Shown piece by piece: positions 52,401 to 60,750 of a stretch of DNA of 64,000 nt; the stretch's first letter is position 1, and every line of letters starts with the position of its first letter. The translations under genes and the position numbers were made by a program. The notes beneath the pieces are model-generated. The model was not told the DNA's origin. It worked only from the letters and a program-made list of their open reading frames with translations, and searched no databases. Source of the stretch: Pseudomonadota bacterium (GTDB taxonomy: Bacteria; Pseudomonadota; Gammaproteobacteria; Burkholderiales; Methylophilaceae); the NCBI GenBank assembly GCA_029563075.1, contig JAKQTN010000037.1:1-64000 (forward strand), in the 5' to 3' direction.

Positions 52401-52639
52401 ACCTGCTGCTCAACCTCAACGGCACTCGCGCCCGGCCAGCTGGTGCGTACCAGCATCACTTTAAAGGTAAAAGGCGGGTCTTCTGACTGGCCAAGTTTAG
52501 TGTAGGCCAGAAAGCCCGATATGGTGAGCATCAGCATGAAATACAGCACCAATGTCTGATGTTTAAGCGCCCATTCAGAAAGATTGAAGCGCGATTTTTC
52601 TAGTGTCGGCTGGTCTGGTTGCAACTGACTCTCGATCAT
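49466..52639 (-). CDS. RND multidrug efflux transporter permease
   Basis: The 1057-residue protein has 12 helices and two large periplasmic loops. It opens with ALKHQTLVLYFMLMLTISGFLAYTKLGQSEDPPFTFKVMLVRTSWPGASAVEVEQQVTDKLEKKIQ (in parts), then LVIVLGVSLLSLGLRTGIVVAISIPVVL near helix 3-4 and LILALGLLVDDAIIAVEMMASKMEQG with the proton-relay Asp pair near 400. The C-half holds LLTAPLGLIGVTAALLLF and ILTAAAAILAMIPL. The N-terminal sequence is that of the HAE-family CusA/AcrB branch (multidrug, MdtB/AcrB-like short loop type). The start overlaps the adaptor stop by 4 bases. Likely substrates are toxic organics; none can be named. Confidence 0.93.
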   Translation of the reverse strand: MIESQLQPDQPTLEKSRFNLSEWALKHQTLVLYFMLMLTISGFLAYTKLGQSEDPPFTFKVMLVRTSWPGASAVEVEQQVTDKLEKKIQEVPNIDFSSSYSRPGESMIFIVIKDDTLSKEIPDIWYQVRKKVSDIRHTLPSNIESLTFNDEFSDVYGSMYALTGDGFDNFALKKQAEIIRAELLKTPDVAKVDFFGEQKQRIYIELSNAKLATIGISATELINILQAQNAMVRGGTFESPKERIRIEVSGRYNTVEDLREIRLRVNKQDFKLSDVAKVSRGYQDPPRDSVRYNGNATLLLGVSMREGGDVIALGHALDTKIAQIQQRLPIGLSFGTVTSQPKIVANSVSDFVNSLSEALVIVLGVSLLSLGLRTGIVVAISIPVVLASTFLVMNFFDIGLHKISLGALILALGLLVDDAIIAVEMMASKMEQGWDRVKAASFAYNSTAMPMLTGTLVTVAGFLPIATAASATGEYTRSIFQVSAIALIISWFAAVIFVPYLGYHLLPDYAHAPKPSRWMLWLKEKLSLMEKAEDNHHHDIYNTRFYRAFRQIVTACVCFRKTVIAITLIMFVLSIVGFGKVQQQFFPDSTRLELVVDLRLTEGASYHATDAEVKKLEGWLQNWDRQHQGIDNFVAYIGTGAPRYYLPLDIQLPHRAFAQFVILSKDLKAREALRSDLLKLFENDFPSLRASVLRLENGPPVGFPVQFRVDGSDIPKIREISNKIADIMRANPHLANVQLGWEEPSKVMKVSIDQAKARLLGVSSVDIANILNGAMSELYITEFREGNERIDLVARGTEIERTRLSRLPNLMISTQHGASIPLSQIATISSEFEEGVIWRRNRVPSITVRAHLRGNMQAPVVSAQIEEKLGEIKANLPLGISIETGGATEESAKGGASVAKGAPLFLVAVLTLLILQLQSFSRTFLVLLTAPLGLIGVTAALLLFDKPFGFVAMLGTIALSGMIMRNSVILVDQIEQDKSSGLEDWQAIVESTIRRFRPIVLTAAAAILAMIPLTRSVFFGPMAVAIMGGLAVATLLTVLFLPALYAAWFRVKMPQTA

Positions 52640-53718
52640 GGTGTGACCTCAATCTTTGGCTGCACCTTTTGGCCTTTCATCAAAGTATGCACGCCTGCTA
52701 TTGCCACCATTTCACCGGCCTGCAGGCCACTGGTAATAATGACGCCGTTTTCGGTATATTGACCTGCAACGACTTCACGCGGATTGGCGATACCGCTATT
52801 TTTATTTCCATTGGTGTTTATCACCCAAACGCTGGTTTTACCGTTTAACTGCGTGAGTGCGCTGGATGGAATTATGATTTCGTCGGCTTCGGTCTGCGCA
52901 AACCGCACGCCCGCTGTCATACCCAGTTTAACTGCCTCGTCTGCGTCAGTCATCGCTATGCGCACATCAAACGCACGCGTGGCCGAGCTTGCAGCCGGCG
53001 CTATCTCGCGCACTTTTCCATTGTAAGTTTTCTCGCGATCTGCCCACAATTTTATCGTCACGCTATCGCCCACTTTCAACCCGGCCATGCGCGACTCTGG
53101 TACCGCCACCAGCACTTCGATTTGCCTGATGTCGACGATTTGCGCGACCATTTCACCCGCGTCTACCACTTGGCCGGGTTCTGCACGGATTTGCGTGATG
53201 ACGCCGTCACGATCGGCTACCAGCGCAGTATAGCGCGATTGATTGCCAGAAACCGCCGCCTGTGCTTTGGCCTGATTCACGCGAGCATCCGCAGTTTTAA
53301 GCTCCGCTTCATATTTATCCAGCGCCGATTGCGAAATGAACTTTTTATTGACAAGTTGCCGTTGCCGTTCAACTTCAGCCTTTGCCAAAGCATAACTTGC
53401 CTCTGCAGCACGCACATCCGCTTGCGCAGCCGCTGCGCTTAGATTGGTGTCTGAGGCATCTAAACGCGCTAGAATCTGGCCTTTTTTCACCAGGCTGCCC
53501 ACATCGACTTTACGCTCAATGATTTTGCCTTTAATTCTAAAACCTTGATTGGATTCAAAGCGTGACTTCACTTCACCCACCAGCACCATCGCATCGCTGG
53601 CAGTTGATTCCCCCGCAATCACCACCAGAGCCGGATGTGGCGGCATCGGTGGTTCTGCAGGTTTTTCACAAGCCGATAAACACGCAGCCAACGCGATAAA
53701 AGACATTATTTTTTTCAT
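52636..53718 (-). CDS. RND efflux periplasmic adaptor (lipoprotein)
   Basis: The 360-residue membrane fusion protein has a lipoprotein signal ending in LSAC (MKKIMSFIALAACLSACEKP, Cys17). A biotinyl-lipoyl half-motif (GFRIKGKIIERKVDVGSLVKKGQILARLD) precedes the coiled-coil hairpin (AAAQADVRAAEASYALAKAEVERQRQLVNKKFISQ in parts, near 95-140). The second lipoyl half is in RDGVITQIRAEPGQVVDAGE, followed by the barrel and the C-terminal IPSSALTQLNGKTSVWV. It links the RND permease to TolC. Start overlaps the regulator stop by 4 bases. Confidence 0.93.
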   Translation of the reverse strand: MKKIMSFIALAACLSACEKPAEPPMPPHPALVVIAGESTASDAMVLVGEVKSRFESNQGFRIKGKIIERKVDVGSLVKKGQILARLDASDTNLSAAAAQADVRAAEASYALAKAEVERQRQLVNKKFISQSALDKYEAELKTADARVNQAKAQAAVSGNQSRYTALVADRDGVITQIRAEPGQVVDAGEMVAQIVDIRQIEVLVAVPESRMAGLKVGDSVTIKLWADREKTYNGKVREIAPAASSATRAFDVRIAMTDADEAVKLGMTAGVRFAQTEADEIIIPSSALTQLNGKTSVWVINTNGNKNSGIANPREVVAGQYTENGVIITSGLQAGEMVAIAGVHTLMKGQKVQPKIEVTP

Positions 53719-54362
53719 GTTATAACTTTCGTATCATCTTGTCGCAAAAGCCCACGCATCATCACTTGCTGCATTAATTGCAGGCGCGCCGAAATTTCAC
53801 TCCAGTTCACCCATTTATCGCAGGCCATGCTGATTTGTAATGAGCACACGCCGTGCACCCCTGCCCAAATCGTTTGGGCGATCAGGTCTACATCCTGTAA
53901 ATCAGCCCTGAAATGGCCCGCATCATAAACATCCTGCACCACCATTTTTAACTGATAATAAGCATCCTGCTCAGCGCTGTTTTGCTGCAGGCTTGATTCT
54001 GCCGGATCGTGCGGCACATGCGCTGCCATAAACATCAGGCGATAGTGATTGGGGTGTGTCAGTGCGAAAGCGGCATAGCCTTGCCCAAGCGCCTGCATGC
54101 GCTTTACGGGGTCAGCAATTTGCATGATATTTTTCAGTGAAGTTGCCAGCGCCAGAAAATCTGTATCGCACACGGCGCGCAGCACGGCCTCTTTATCGGC
54201 AAAATGCAGATAGATGCTGGTCGCCGAATAGCCGATACGCTTGGCGATTTCGCGCATGGTCACTGCTTCAACACCGCGCGACACAAACAGTTCACGCGCC
54301 GCATCAATTATCAATGTGCGTAACTGCTGGCGTTCGGCTTCGGTTTTTGGTTTAGGTGGCAT
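53715..54362 (-). CDS. TetR family transcriptional regulator
   Basis: The 215-residue protein has a TetR DNA-binding domain (LIIDAARELFVSRGVEAVTMREIAKRIGYSATSIYLHFADKEAVLRAV in parts, residues 15-62) and a ligand-binding C-half of the TetR_C_13 kind (YAAFALTHPNHYRLMFMA). It is the first gene of the efflux operon, not divergent, so it probably represses its own operon. Tandem TTAAC-x3-GTTAA sites lie just before its start. Confidence 0.92.
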   Translation of the reverse strand: MPPKPKTEAERQQLRTLIIDAARELFVSRGVEAVTMREIAKRIGYSATSIYLHFADKEAVLRAVCDTDFLALATSLKNIMQIADPVKRMQALGQGYAAFALTHPNHYRLMFMAAHVPHDPAESSLQQNSAEQDAYYQLKMVVQDVYDAGHFRADLQDVDLIAQTIWAGVHGVCSLQISMACDKWVNWSEISARLQLMQQVMMRGLLRQDDTKVIT

Positions 54363-54375
54363 AGTAAATTTTATA

Positions 54376-54402
54376 TTAACGATGTTAATTTAACAATGTT
54401 AA
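54376..54402. promoter_or_regulatory. Tandem TetR operator candidate
   Basis: TTAACGATGTTAA (54376-54388) and TTAACAATGTTAA (54390-54402) are near-identical half-palindromic sites (TTAAC-x3-GTTAA) 14 bases apart, 14 bases upstream of the regulator start. The inferred ligand-released repressor is the adjacent TetR protein. Confidence 0.7.
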
Positions 54403-54469
54403 GTAAACATGTCAACTATCAGATTATCTTGTTGCTGCCATGCAAAATTGGTATTAAATTTAGGCTAAA

Positions 54470-55816
54470 TTACTTCAGATGATATAGCGCGAGCTTATTC
54501 CACAGCGAGCGTTCGCTGATTTCCAGCAACTTAGAGGCTTGCGCTTTGTTGCCACCGGTTTGTGCAAGCGCGCGTGAAATTAACTGTTTTTCGATATTGG
54601 CAACTGCATCCGGGATCGAAAAATCATTTAAAAATTCAGCTTGGGAGCCAATATCTACGAGGTCTTTGGCGGCGCCTTCTAAGGGAAGATGCTGTGGCAA
54701 AATCGTTTGTCTATTCGCCAAAATCGCGGCGCGCTCCAACACGTTTTCCAGCTCGCGCACATTACCTGGCCAAGTATAGGTTTGTAGCTTTTGCAATGCT
54801 TCTGAAGTGATTTGCGTATGGTTTTTTTGCAGAAAATACTCGGCCAATTGCGTCACATCACCTTGCCGCTCACGCAAAGGCGGCACTTGCAGATTAAATA
54901 CATTGAGACGATAGTACAAATCCTCACGCAACTTGCCGTCTTTCACCGCTTGTAGCGGGTCACGATTCGTCGCGGCAATTACTCGGATATCCAGCGGAAT
55001 AAGTTTATTGCCTCCGAGTTTTTCAATGACATTTTCCTGGAGTGCGCGCAATAGCTTTGCCTGTAGATGAATCGGCATTTCGGTCACTTCATCTAAAAAC
55101 AACGTCCCGCCATCCGCCAGCTCAAACTTGCCGATGCGCTCTTTTTGCGCGCCGGTAAAAGCACCTTTTTCATGACCAAAAAGTTCGGACTCTAACATTT
55201 CACTTGGTATTGCGGCACAATTCACCGCCACAAAAAGTGCGTTTCTTCTGAGAGAGGCTTGGTGAATGGCCTTCGCCACCAGCTCCTTGCCTGTACCTGT
55301 TTCACCGGTTATAAGTACAGTCGCCCTTTCTGGCGCCACCTGATTAATCAGCTGCTTGAGCGCCAGCATGGATGCGCTCTGCCCGATCAAGTCGCCATCT
55401 ACGGGACTGGCACTTGATTTCAAATAAGTATTTTCTAATTTAAGTTGTTTTATCGACAGCGCTTTTGCAATGGCGATTTCCAGAGTTTCCAGGTCAAACG
55501 GGCGCAAAATATAATCAGATGCGCCCAGCTTCATTGCTTCTACTGCCGTTTTAATTTCGCCTTGTGCGGTTACCATAATAAAAGGCAGGTTTTCGTTATC
55601 CCGGCGAATATTTTTTAGCAAATCCAGGCCATTCATGCTTGGCATATGCAAATCACTCACCACCAGATCGATTGTTTGCTGATTTATTGCCTGTAGCGCC
55701 TCCTGACCATTTGTCGCAATCACAGGCTTGTAGCCAGCCTGGCGTAAACTAATTTCTAGCAGGCGGAGCATATGCGGTTCGTCATCTACGGCCAGTATTG
55801 TCTTTTGTTTTTCCAT
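54470..55816 (-). CDS. Sigma54-dependent response regulator (NtrC family)
   Basis: Start taken at the ATG at 55816 (MEKQKTILAVDDEPHMLRLLEISL), because the longer frame would overlap the kinase. The 448-residue protein has a receiver domain (phospho-Asp in LVVSDLHMPSMNG near 52), AAA+ domain with GETGTGKE (Walker A), the sigma54-contacting GAFTGA, FLDEV (Walker B) and the R-finger region, then a Fis-type HTH (NKAQASKLLEISERSLWNKL). It activates RpoN promoters when phosphorylated. The kinase gene lies 1 base upstream. Target unknown; the adjacent porin gene is a candidate. Confidence 0.93.
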   Translation of the reverse strand: MEKQKTILAVDDEPHMLRLLEISLRQAGYKPVIATNGQEALQAINQQTIDLVVSDLHMPSMNGLDLLKNIRRDNENLPFIMVTAQGEIKTAVEAMKLGASDYILRPFDLETLEIAIAKALSIKQLKLENTYLKSSASPVDGDLIGQSASMLALKQLINQVAPERATVLITGETGTGKELVAKAIHQASLRRNALFVAVNCAAIPSEMLESELFGHEKGAFTGAQKERIGKFELADGGTLFLDEVTEMPIHLQAKLLRALQENVIEKLGGNKLIPLDIRVIAATNRDPLQAVKDGKLREDLYYRLNVFNLQVPPLRERQGDVTQLAEYFLQKNHTQITSEALQKLQTYTWPGNVRELENVLERAAILANRQTILPQHLPLEGAAKDLVDIGSQAEFLNDFSIPDAVANIEKQLISRALAQTGGNKAQASKLLEISERSLWNKLALYHLK

Positions 55817-55817
55817 A

Positions 55818-57476
55818 TTAATGAGCTTTAGGCAAGGTAATTGTAAATTGCGCACCATTCCACGGGCTGGCTTGATAGCTGATATCCCCCTTATGCGCCA
55901 GCACAATCTGCCGCACTACCGCCAAACCCAAACCCACGCCACCCGCGCGCTGCGTAAAAAACGGTTCGAATATTTGCGCCTGATTTTCGGCCAATATCCC
56001 AGGTCCATCATCCAGAACCTCCAGCTTGACGCAATCCTTGCTGCTCTGCAAATTTACTTGCACTCTGCCATTATTGGGCAAAATCTGTATCGCATTCATC
56101 AACAAATTCATCAGCACCTGCGTCATCTGGTCTCGATCCGCAAGGGCTTCTATTGCATCATTCTGATTAAAAATCAGGTTTACTTTCTTTGCCTTGGCCT
56201 GATTCGCTAACAGCGCAATTGTACTTGAAACCACCTCTGTCAAATTAAGCGTTGTCAGCACGGGCAGCCGCGGTCGTGCAGCATCGATCAAGCTGGATAC
56301 CAATTTGTTGAGCCGCTCTGTCTCGCTGACAATAAATCCCAACACCTCGTGACCCTCTTTGCTGAGCTTCGGTTCACGCAGCAGCAGGTCGGCTGAAGAG
56401 CGTAATATCCCAAGTGGCGTGCGCACCTCATGGCTCATGGCGGCTGCCATTTCGCCCACCACCGCCAGCTTGGCTGCACGTGTAAGGTTAGCTTGCGTTG
56501 CAGCCAAATCCTGCATCATTTTCTCGAAAGCGATACCTAACTCTTTTACTTCTGGTGGCCCCGCCTTGGGCGGCAACGCCGCCTGGTTTTGTGAAAATCC
56601 GCGTACAAATTGCGTTAATCTGGACAATGGCTGTGTGATGGCTTGTGCAATCGGCGTCACCAGCAAGGCCGCTAAAATCAAGGTGGTAATTAGCAATGCC
56701 AAAAAGACGTATCCCAAGCGATGTACCGGCGCTACCGCCACCGAGTGCAATTTTTTAATTTGCACCTGCCAATCCTGCAGGTTTATTTTGTTGCTTAAAT
56801 GCGCACTGGCCTGCATTTCGTGTCCCGCCTGAATTTGTTCCCAATCTGACGTGGTGGCCAACAAGCCATCCTGCCTGTCCAGTAATGCTGCGGCTGCAGA
56901 ATTATTCACCGCATTGTTCAGTAAATCCTGCATGAATTGCCAGTTAAATTCTGCCACCAGAACGCCTGTCGGCTGGTTGGTATTGATATCAATAACCGGC
57001 TGGGAAATCGGAAGCACGTTTAGCCGAATCGGCGCAAGACTCACAACGCTGTTCGCCAGGTTTATTTGCACCCACTTTTTTTCCGGCAACATTTGTTTGC
57101 CAATAATCATGGCATTACTGGACGCCACAACTTGACCTTGCATATTAACCACATAAATCGATTGATATACATTGCCATAACCCGATTGTAACTCCTGCAA
57201 CAAATTCGAAACACGCTTATCAACATCACCAATCCGTACATCCTGCATTACCGCTAGACGGCTCCATGAATGCACGTTTTGCGCACGCTCGAACATCACC
57301 CGCTCTATATCGTTAGCCACCGTGCTGCTAAGCGCTTGTATATCATGGCTAATTTCTTTTTTAAGTGCCTCCCTGGCCTGGAAAAAGCTTAAAAAGCTCA
57401 CCAGCATCGCAGGCAAAAGCCCCGCCAGCAAAAAAGCCAGAAGTAGCAATTGTCGGATAGATAGTTGTTTTAACAT
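55818..57476 (-). CDS. Cache-domain sensor histidine kinase
   Basis: The 552-residue protein has membrane helices near 12-32 and 250-272 with a double-Cache-type periplasmic domain between. A HAMP linker (ITQPLSRLTQFVRGF), a HisKA domain with the phospho-His in AAMSHEVRTPLGILRSSADLL near 347, and HATPase boxes (NLLMNAIQILPN, VLDDGPGILAENQ, GGVGLGLAVVRQIV) follow. It resembles DctB/C4-dicarboxylate-type kinases in layout. The ligand is unknown. It forms the two-component operon with the NtrC-type regulator. Confidence 0.92.
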   Translation of the reverse strand: MLKQLSIRQLLLLAFLLAGLLPAMLVSFLSFFQAREALKKEISHDIQALSSTVANDIERVMFERAQNVHSWSRLAVMQDVRIGDVDKRVSNLLQELQSGYGNVYQSIYVVNMQGQVVASSNAMIIGKQMLPEKKWVQINLANSVVSLAPIRLNVLPISQPVIDINTNQPTGVLVAEFNWQFMQDLLNNAVNNSAAAALLDRQDGLLATTSDWEQIQAGHEMQASAHLSNKINLQDWQVQIKKLHSVAVAPVHRLGYVFLALLITTLILAALLVTPIAQAITQPLSRLTQFVRGFSQNQAALPPKAGPPEVKELGIAFEKMMQDLAATQANLTRAAKLAVVGEMAAAMSHEVRTPLGILRSSADLLLREPKLSKEGHEVLGFIVSETERLNKLVSSLIDAARPRLPVLTTLNLTEVVSSTIALLANQAKAKKVNLIFNQNDAIEALADRDQMTQVLMNLLMNAIQILPNNGRVQVNLQSSKDCVKLEVLDDGPGILAENQAQIFEPFFTQRAGGVGLGLAVVRQIVLAHKGDISYQASPWNGAQFTITLPKAH

Positions 57477-57560
57477 CAGGAAATAGATGCGACAATCTAG
57501 CTGGTTAACGTCATCGCCTGCGCATCAGGGCGCGTTAAAGCTTGAGAATTCGAGGTGTAT

Positions 57561-58583
57561 ATGCAAAAAATAATCATCGCAATTGCCAGTGTAACCAGCC
57601 TGTTCGCACTGTGCAAGCCGGTATTTGCTGAAGAAGCGTCAGCAGCCAATTTATGGAGCGGATTCAGGCTGGGCGGCTACTCCAGCGCGGGAATCACATT
57701 ACACAGAGATGAAAACGCCGAGGCGACAATTAACGAGGTGAGCTTATTGCTGACATGGAACGGCGATAGCCGCTGGAGTTTTTTTGGCGAACTTGAACTC
57801 GAGCGACCATTATCATGGAACGATGACCGTAAATTTCACAGCAAAGAATCACATCTCGATTTGGAGCGGCTTTATCTCGATTACAACATTTCTGAAACCA
57901 TGAACCTGCGTATGGGGCGCTTTTTAACGCCCAATAGCCGCTGGAATTTGCTGCATGCCAGCCCGCTGGTATGGACCAGCACGCGCCCGCTGGCAACCTA
58001 TCGGCTTTTTCCCACCGCCACCAATGGCCTAATGCTGCATGGCAGTATGCCCGTGAATGATTATGCGATTGATTACATGCTGTTTGCCGAGGTGCTAGAA
58101 GATCAGGAGAAAGACAGTCTTGATTTGCCCTTTGCGCATGTGCGCGGCGCGCGTCTGGCTATAAGCAAACAATGGAATTTTGGCATCTCACTGCTTTCGT
58201 TTGAGGAAAATGATATCAAGGCACTAGGCGGGCAGGATAAAACCTATCGCATGCTGGGGCTCGATTTTATCAAACAACTTGGGAAAGTCGAATTAAGCGG
58301 CGAAGGCTTCGCCCGATTCACCTCAAACGGTGGCGATGGAGGAAGTGGCGCATATTTGCAAACCGCTGTGCCGCTTAATGCGTTGGGGTTAAACAACTGG
58401 TATTGGCTCACCCGGCTTGAAACCTTGCAACGCCCAAAAGAAGGCAGCTCGGAACGCTGGCTAACCGGTGCGACCTGGCGCGTCAAACCTACCCAGCTGC
58501 TCAAGCTGGAATTTGCTGGTGGCAGCGGCAACCAGCCCGAAGCACCGCGTGGATTTATTGCAAGTTATGCATTTTTGTTTTAA
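57561..58583 (+). CDS. Outer membrane porin-like beta-barrel
   Basis: Start taken at the ATG at 57561 (MQKIIIAIASVTSLFALCKPVFA signal peptide) behind GAGG. The mature chain alternates beta-strand pairs (GFRLGGYSSAGITLHR; WSFFGELELERPLSW; RLYLDYNISETMNLRMGRF; IDYMLFAEVLEDQ; WYWLTRLETLQRP) and ends in a terminal aromatic Phe (ASYAFLF), a BAM targeting signal. It matches uncharacterised outer-membrane porins rather than a named specific channel. Divergent from the two-component operon and coupled to a small substrate-binding-like protein. Confidence 0.78.
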   Translation: MQKIIIAIASVTSLFALCKPVFAEEASAANLWSGFRLGGYSSAGITLHRDENAEATINEVSLLLTWNGDSRWSFFGELELERPLSWNDDRKFHSKESHLDLERLYLDYNISETMNLRMGRFLTPNSRWNLLHASPLVWTSTRPLATYRLFPTATNGLMLHGSMPVNDYAIDYMLFAEVLEDQEKDSLDLPFAHVRGARLAISKQWNFGISLLSFEENDIKALGGQDKTYRMLGLDFIKQLGKVELSGEGFARFTSNGGDGGSGAYLQTAVPLNALGLNNWYWLTRLETLQRPKEGSSERWLTGATWRVKPTQLLKLEFAGGSGNQPEAPRGFIASYAFLF

Positions 58584-58595
58584 CGATTGCTTAAA

Positions 58596-59078
58596 ATGAA
58601 AATACGAAAAATTGCTTTGTTGTTAATCTGTTTCTGCGCCCTATCAGCAAGGGCAGAAGAGCATGTTCCCATATTGGCAGTAGTGGTTTCCGCGCAACAA
58701 ACTACAGACAACCTGAAACTCACGCCTAACAGCCTTAAGCTGATTTACTTGCGCAAACAACTATATTGGCCAAGCGGCAAACGTATTTTGCCAGTCAACC
58801 TGCATACAGAGCATCCATTTCGAAGCCGGTTTTCGCAAAGTGTGCTGGGTAGCTTGCCCAAAATGCAGATTGATTATTGGAACGGACTTTATTTTAACGG
58901 CATACAACCACCCTACAGCGTGAATTCCGAAGAAGCCGTATTACGCTACATAGCCCAAACGCCCTATGCGATTGGTTATGTGGATGCGTGCCTTGCGGAC
59001 AGCCGTGTTAAGCCGATATTATGGATTGATAACGACCAGATCACCGCAAATTCGCCAGAAAACCTTCAATGCCAATAG
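58596..59078 (+). CDS. Small periplasmic substrate-binding-like protein
   Basis: Start taken at the ATG at 58596 (MKIRKIALLLICFCALSARA signal peptide). The 160-residue chain resembles a minimal PstS/phosphate-binding-like fold: VVVSAQQTTDNLKLTPNSLKLIYLRKQLYWPSGKRILPVNLHTEHPFR (in parts) and VLRYIAQTPYAIGYVDACL, the latter like the 'V..ta.aIGYv' end of small extracellular solute-binding proteins. It starts 12 bases after the porin stop, so the pair is likely an operon. Confidence 0.7.
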   Translation: MKIRKIALLLICFCALSARAEEHVPILAVVVSAQQTTDNLKLTPNSLKLIYLRKQLYWPSGKRILPVNLHTEHPFRSRFSQSVLGSLPKMQIDYWNGLYFNGIQPPYSVNSEEAVLRYIAQTPYAIGYVDACLADSRVKPILWIDNDQITANSPENLQCQ

Positions 59079-59083
59079 GTTTA

Positions 59084-60748
59084 TTAAAGCGCACTTGAAG
59101 GTATGGTGTTGGCTGTAAAAGTTAGATTTTGCCTCAATACATCTTTTTTGGCTTCACACGTCTTTGAATTCAGCTCAAACGCCACAAGCAAGGTACAGAA
59201 CACATCATCATGACTTAGCGGATAATCCTTGTAGGGCATGAGTTGGTCTAATTTATAATCAAAATGCTTACCCATCCATACAATTGCAGGAACGTGGGTT
59301 TGCTCTTTAGGTGCAATCATATATGGGGCTGCATGCAAGTAAAAACCATGTTCGCCCAACGACTCGCCATGGTCACTCACATACAACATAGCCGTCGCAT
59401 AATCACCATCATATTTCTTTAAGAAGTTAATTGTTTCAGACAAAAAATAATCCGTATACAAAATTGCATTATCGTAGCTGTTATCAATCTCTTCTTGGCT
59501 GCAATCTCGCAACTCACCTGTCATGCACATGGGCTTAAACCGCTCAAATTCTTTAGGGTATCTTCTGTAATATTCTGGCCCGTGATTACCCATTTGGTGT
59601 AGCACAATCAGAATATCTTTACCTTTTCTGGATTGGATATATGCATCTAGGCCACTTAACATGCCTATATCTCTGCACTCCCCAGCACATTCTGGATTTA
59701 ATGTCGGACTCTTAAAGTCTTCATATTTCATTCGGGTAGCCACGCCTTTTGAATCAGAATTATTGTCCCGCCATAAAATTTCCACACCGTTATCAGCCAG
59801 CACATCCAAGGCATTTTCTTGATTCAAAGCTTTTTCTTTATCATATTCAGCACGCGGCAAAGCAGAAAACATGCAGGGCACAGATACCCCTGTTGATGTG
59901 CCACATGAACTGACATTGCTCAAGCTAATGACTTCCTGCTTCGCTAGCAAAGGATTGGTTTCTCTATGATAGCCATTAAGCGAGAAGCGATCAGCTCGCG
60001 CAGTTTCACCCACCACAAGTATCATCAATTCAGCTCTTGGATTTGGCCCGACAAATACAGCATCTTGGGCAATGGCATGTAATGGCCCAATTTTTGCGAT
60101 ATTTAATTGCTGGGTAATATATTTAATAACTGAATAAGTTGAGTAGGTAGGGTTCGCATAAAAACGCGTGATTTTATGCTCGCGCCAAAACGATGCATAG
60201 CTTGCAGTAAATGGCACAACAAGCAAAACAATCGACAACACCAATATACCCAATATAGGTAATCTAGATTTGAATTCCGAAAGTGTATTTTCATTTTTTG
60301 GAAAGTACTTAATCACCAGCCAAGCAGGGATAATGCCAAAAAATAAAGCTCTAAACAGCAAACCCAAACTTAGTACGCCGGCCAGTTCTTTTGAATCGGT
60401 ATGAATGATATTGTCTATCATCACAATATCGACAATCACTTTATAGTGATCCATATAATAAGCGGCCAGCGCAACAATGACTAAAAATACGGCTAAAACC
60501 CAGCGTGTCGCTTTGCCATGGCATATCGTCAAAAAGAAAATTGCAGTTGATATGCTAAAAAATAAAGCTAACGACATCAAAAATGGCAAATTGTGCAACT
60601 GAGGCGGATATATTTCTAGAATTCTGCCAAACAGCGCCAAATTGCCTGTCGGCATGATAAAAACTGTCACCAGCAGAATGCCGCGCATTTGGTTTGATAA
60701 TTGCTTAAAAGGCGCAACTAACTTTTGTAAAACATTTGTAAATAACAT
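59084..60748 (-). CDS. eptA: EptA-type phosphoethanolamine lipid A transferase
   Basis: The 554-residue protein has five N-terminal membrane helices and a periplasmic sulfatase-fold domain starting ELMILVVGETARADRFSLNGYHRETNPLL (in parts). The metal-site Glu is in VVGETARAD, the nucleophile Thr in SSCGTSTGVSVPCMFS near 283, and further metal ligands in LHQMGNHGPEYYRRYP and LYVSDHGESLGEHGFYLH. It transfers phosphoethanolamine to lipid A and gives resistance to cationic peptides. The next gene upstream is a PAP2 phosphatase, an arrangement also seen beside mcr genes. It is a chromosomal gene with host-like context, so likely intrinsic. Confidence 0.9.
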   Translation of the reverse strand: MLFTNVLQKLVAPFKQLSNQMRGILLVTVFIMPTGNLALFGRILEIYPPQLHNLPFLMSLALFFSISTAIFFLTICHGKATRWVLAVFLVIVALAAYYMDHYKVIVDIVMIDNIIHTDSKELAGVLSLGLLFRALFFGIIPAWLVIKYFPKNENTLSEFKSRLPILGILVLSIVLLVVPFTASYASFWREHKITRFYANPTYSTYSVIKYITQQLNIAKIGPLHAIAQDAVFVGPNPRAELMILVVGETARADRFSLNGYHRETNPLLAKQEVISLSNVSSCGTSTGVSVPCMFSALPRAEYDKEKALNQENALDVLADNGVEILWRDNNSDSKGVATRMKYEDFKSPTLNPECAGECRDIGMLSGLDAYIQSRKGKDILIVLHQMGNHGPEYYRRYPKEFERFKPMCMTGELRDCSQEEIDNSYDNAILYTDYFLSETINFLKKYDGDYATAMLYVSDHGESLGEHGFYLHAAPYMIAPKEQTHVPAIVWMGKHFDYKLDQLMPYKDYPLSHDDVFCTLLVAFELNSKTCEAKKDVLRQNLTFTANTIPSSAL

Positions 60749-60750
60749 AT

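Noticed and set aside
57476..57560. Possible sigma54 promoter before the porin
   Set aside because: The best GG and GC pair is spaced 11 rather than 10 bases apart and the TGG-N-TTGC core is poor.
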